Of a stretch of 31,371 nucleotides of DNA, positions 30,928 through 31,371 are shown piece after piece. This DNA comes from a virus. Positions within the stretch are counted from its first letter, which is position 1; every line of letters begins with the position of its first letter. The stretch covers positions 1 through 31,371 of IMG/VR virus record IMGVR_UViG_3300034198_021866; one strand, written 5' to 3'. A program made the position numbers and the translations under genes. Under the pieces are notes generated by a model that saw only the letters and a list, made by a program, of their open reading frames with translations, was not told the DNA's origin and did no database searches.

Positions 30928-31200
30928 ATGAAAAAATCAGAATTAAAACAAATCATTAGAGAGGAAATTTCTAATATAATTAATGAAGGAACTCCTGAAC
31001 AGGAAAAAATTAAAAAAATAGTAGACCAATATATAAATTTAAGGAAAGCCATAGACGATCCTAATTATCCTGATACTCCTCACACTAAAGCAGCAATGTT
31101 AAAAGTAGAAAATATCCTTAAACAAATGAGTAGAAAAGAAAATTATAGAATATCTTTACTTAAAATTTTACCCATACAATATCAAGATTTTTTAAAATAA
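30928..31200 (+). CDS. 90-residue protein with the SELKQIIREEI leader
   Basis: Starts MKKSELKQIIREEISNIINE, the same leader as in the genes at 18534 and 29936, followed by an unrelated helical body (EQEKIKKIVDQYINLRKAID, then TKAAMLKVENILKQM). The leader is thus attached to different domains, as expected for a targeting signal. The body is not recognised. It has its own promoter. No clear terminator follows; the next 46 bases are T/A-rich with a TTCTTAGAT direct repeat. Confidence 0.6.
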   Translation: MKKSELKQIIREEISNIINEGTPEQEKIKKIVDQYINLRKAIDDPNYPDTPHTKAAMLKVENILKQMSRKENYRISLLKILPIQYQDFLK

Positions 31201-31246
31201 TTTCTATTTCTTAGATTTTTTCTTAGATCTGTAATATATATAATCG

Positions 31247-31371
31247 ATGGGACGTATCAAAAAATACCAAACGGAAGATGAACATATTCTCAAACAACGA
31301 GAATATAGTAAGAAATATTACTGGTCTAATAAAGAAAAAATCGATGAAAAACTTAAACAAAAATACCACGA
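31247..31371 (+). CDS. start of a probable homing endonuclease (partial)
   Basis: ATG 31247 opens a frame that runs off the right edge after 41 residues: MGRIKKYQTEDEHILKQREY then SKKYYWSNKEKIDEKLKQKYH. This Lys/Tyr/Glu-rich opening (ATGRKK-like start, QREYSKKYYWSNKEKI) is typical of HNH or GIY-YIG phage homing endonucleases. The nuclease domain itself lies outside the window, so the class cannot be stated. Confidence 0.5.
   Translation, partial: MGRIKKYQTEDEHILKQREYSKKYYWSNKEKIDEKLKQKYH

Noticed and set aside
31200-31246. T-rich stretch with TTCTTAGAT repeated as terminator
   Set aside because: The repeat is direct, not inverted, and no stable stem could be drawn.
1-31371. tRNA or rRNA genes
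   Set aside because: No cloverleaf-like GC-rich segment or CCA-ended structure was noticed; gaps between genes are short and A/T-rich.

Overview
This window is part of the genome of a T4-like contractile-tailed phage (myovirus). It carries recognisable counterparts of the T4 neck, tail sheath, tail tube, tape-measure, baseplate, gp32, UvsX, RNase H/FEN, gp41 and NrdA/NrdB proteins. The DNA is very AT-rich. Start codons are preceded by A/T-rich sequence and almost never by a purine-rich Shine-Dalgarno site, as in Bacteroidota genes. A Bacteroidota (flavobacterial) host is therefore my inference, not a proven fact. Nearly everything is on the + strand; one homing endonuclease gene is the clear exception.

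Layout. Bases 1-4694: end of an upstream gene, two neck proteins (gp13-like, gp14-like), a gp15-like tail completion protein, a small coiled-coil protein and the tail sheath. Bases 4715-7890: a strong terminator and two convergent homing endonuclease genes wedged between sheath and tube genes. Bases 7983-9752: tail tube, a 34-residue mini-cistron with its own promoter and terminator, and a gp26-like protein whose reading frame overlaps a second one, strongly suggesting a frameshifted tail assembly chaperone. Bases 9783-18488: tape measure, a small unknown, a gp48/gp54-like tube/baseplate protein, a LysM-like gp53/gpX-type protein, a hub protein ending in an M15-type peptidase, and an unknown likely structural protein. 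Bases 18510-21673: an accessory stretch with a promoter-gene-terminator cassette, a compact family-A DNA polymerase-like protein and several small unknowns. Bases 21677-26561: nucleotide/DNA metabolism block (P-loop kinase, gp32-like SSB, UvsX, FEN-type nuclease, DnaB-type helicase). Bases 26620-29890: nrdB, a small unknown, an acyl-carrier-like half ORF and nrdA. Bases 29912-31371: a second copy of the cassette, an N-terminal piece of an FAD-dependent dehydrogenase, another small leader-bearing gene and the start of a probable homing endonuclease.

How it fits together. The first 18.5 kb builds the tail in the usual order (tube, chaperone, tape measure, hub/baseplate). The 21.7-29.9 kb block makes dNTPs, coats and recombines ssDNA, removes primers and unwinds the fork. 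Transcription units are marked by a repeated TATTTATA/TATAAATA element 5-40 bases before start codons, resembling the T4 late promoter, and by GC-rich hairpins followed by T runs. The accessory genes tend to travel as small self-contained units with this promoter, and four of them share a short charged N-terminal leader.

Most noteworthy: the tail-chaperone frameshift at a T8 run, the duplicated promoter-gene-terminator cassette, the polymerase-like protein with an altered motif A, the promoter nested in a terminator hairpin, and the truncated FAD enzyme next to a homing endonuclease. No tRNA, rRNA or CRISPR array was seen.
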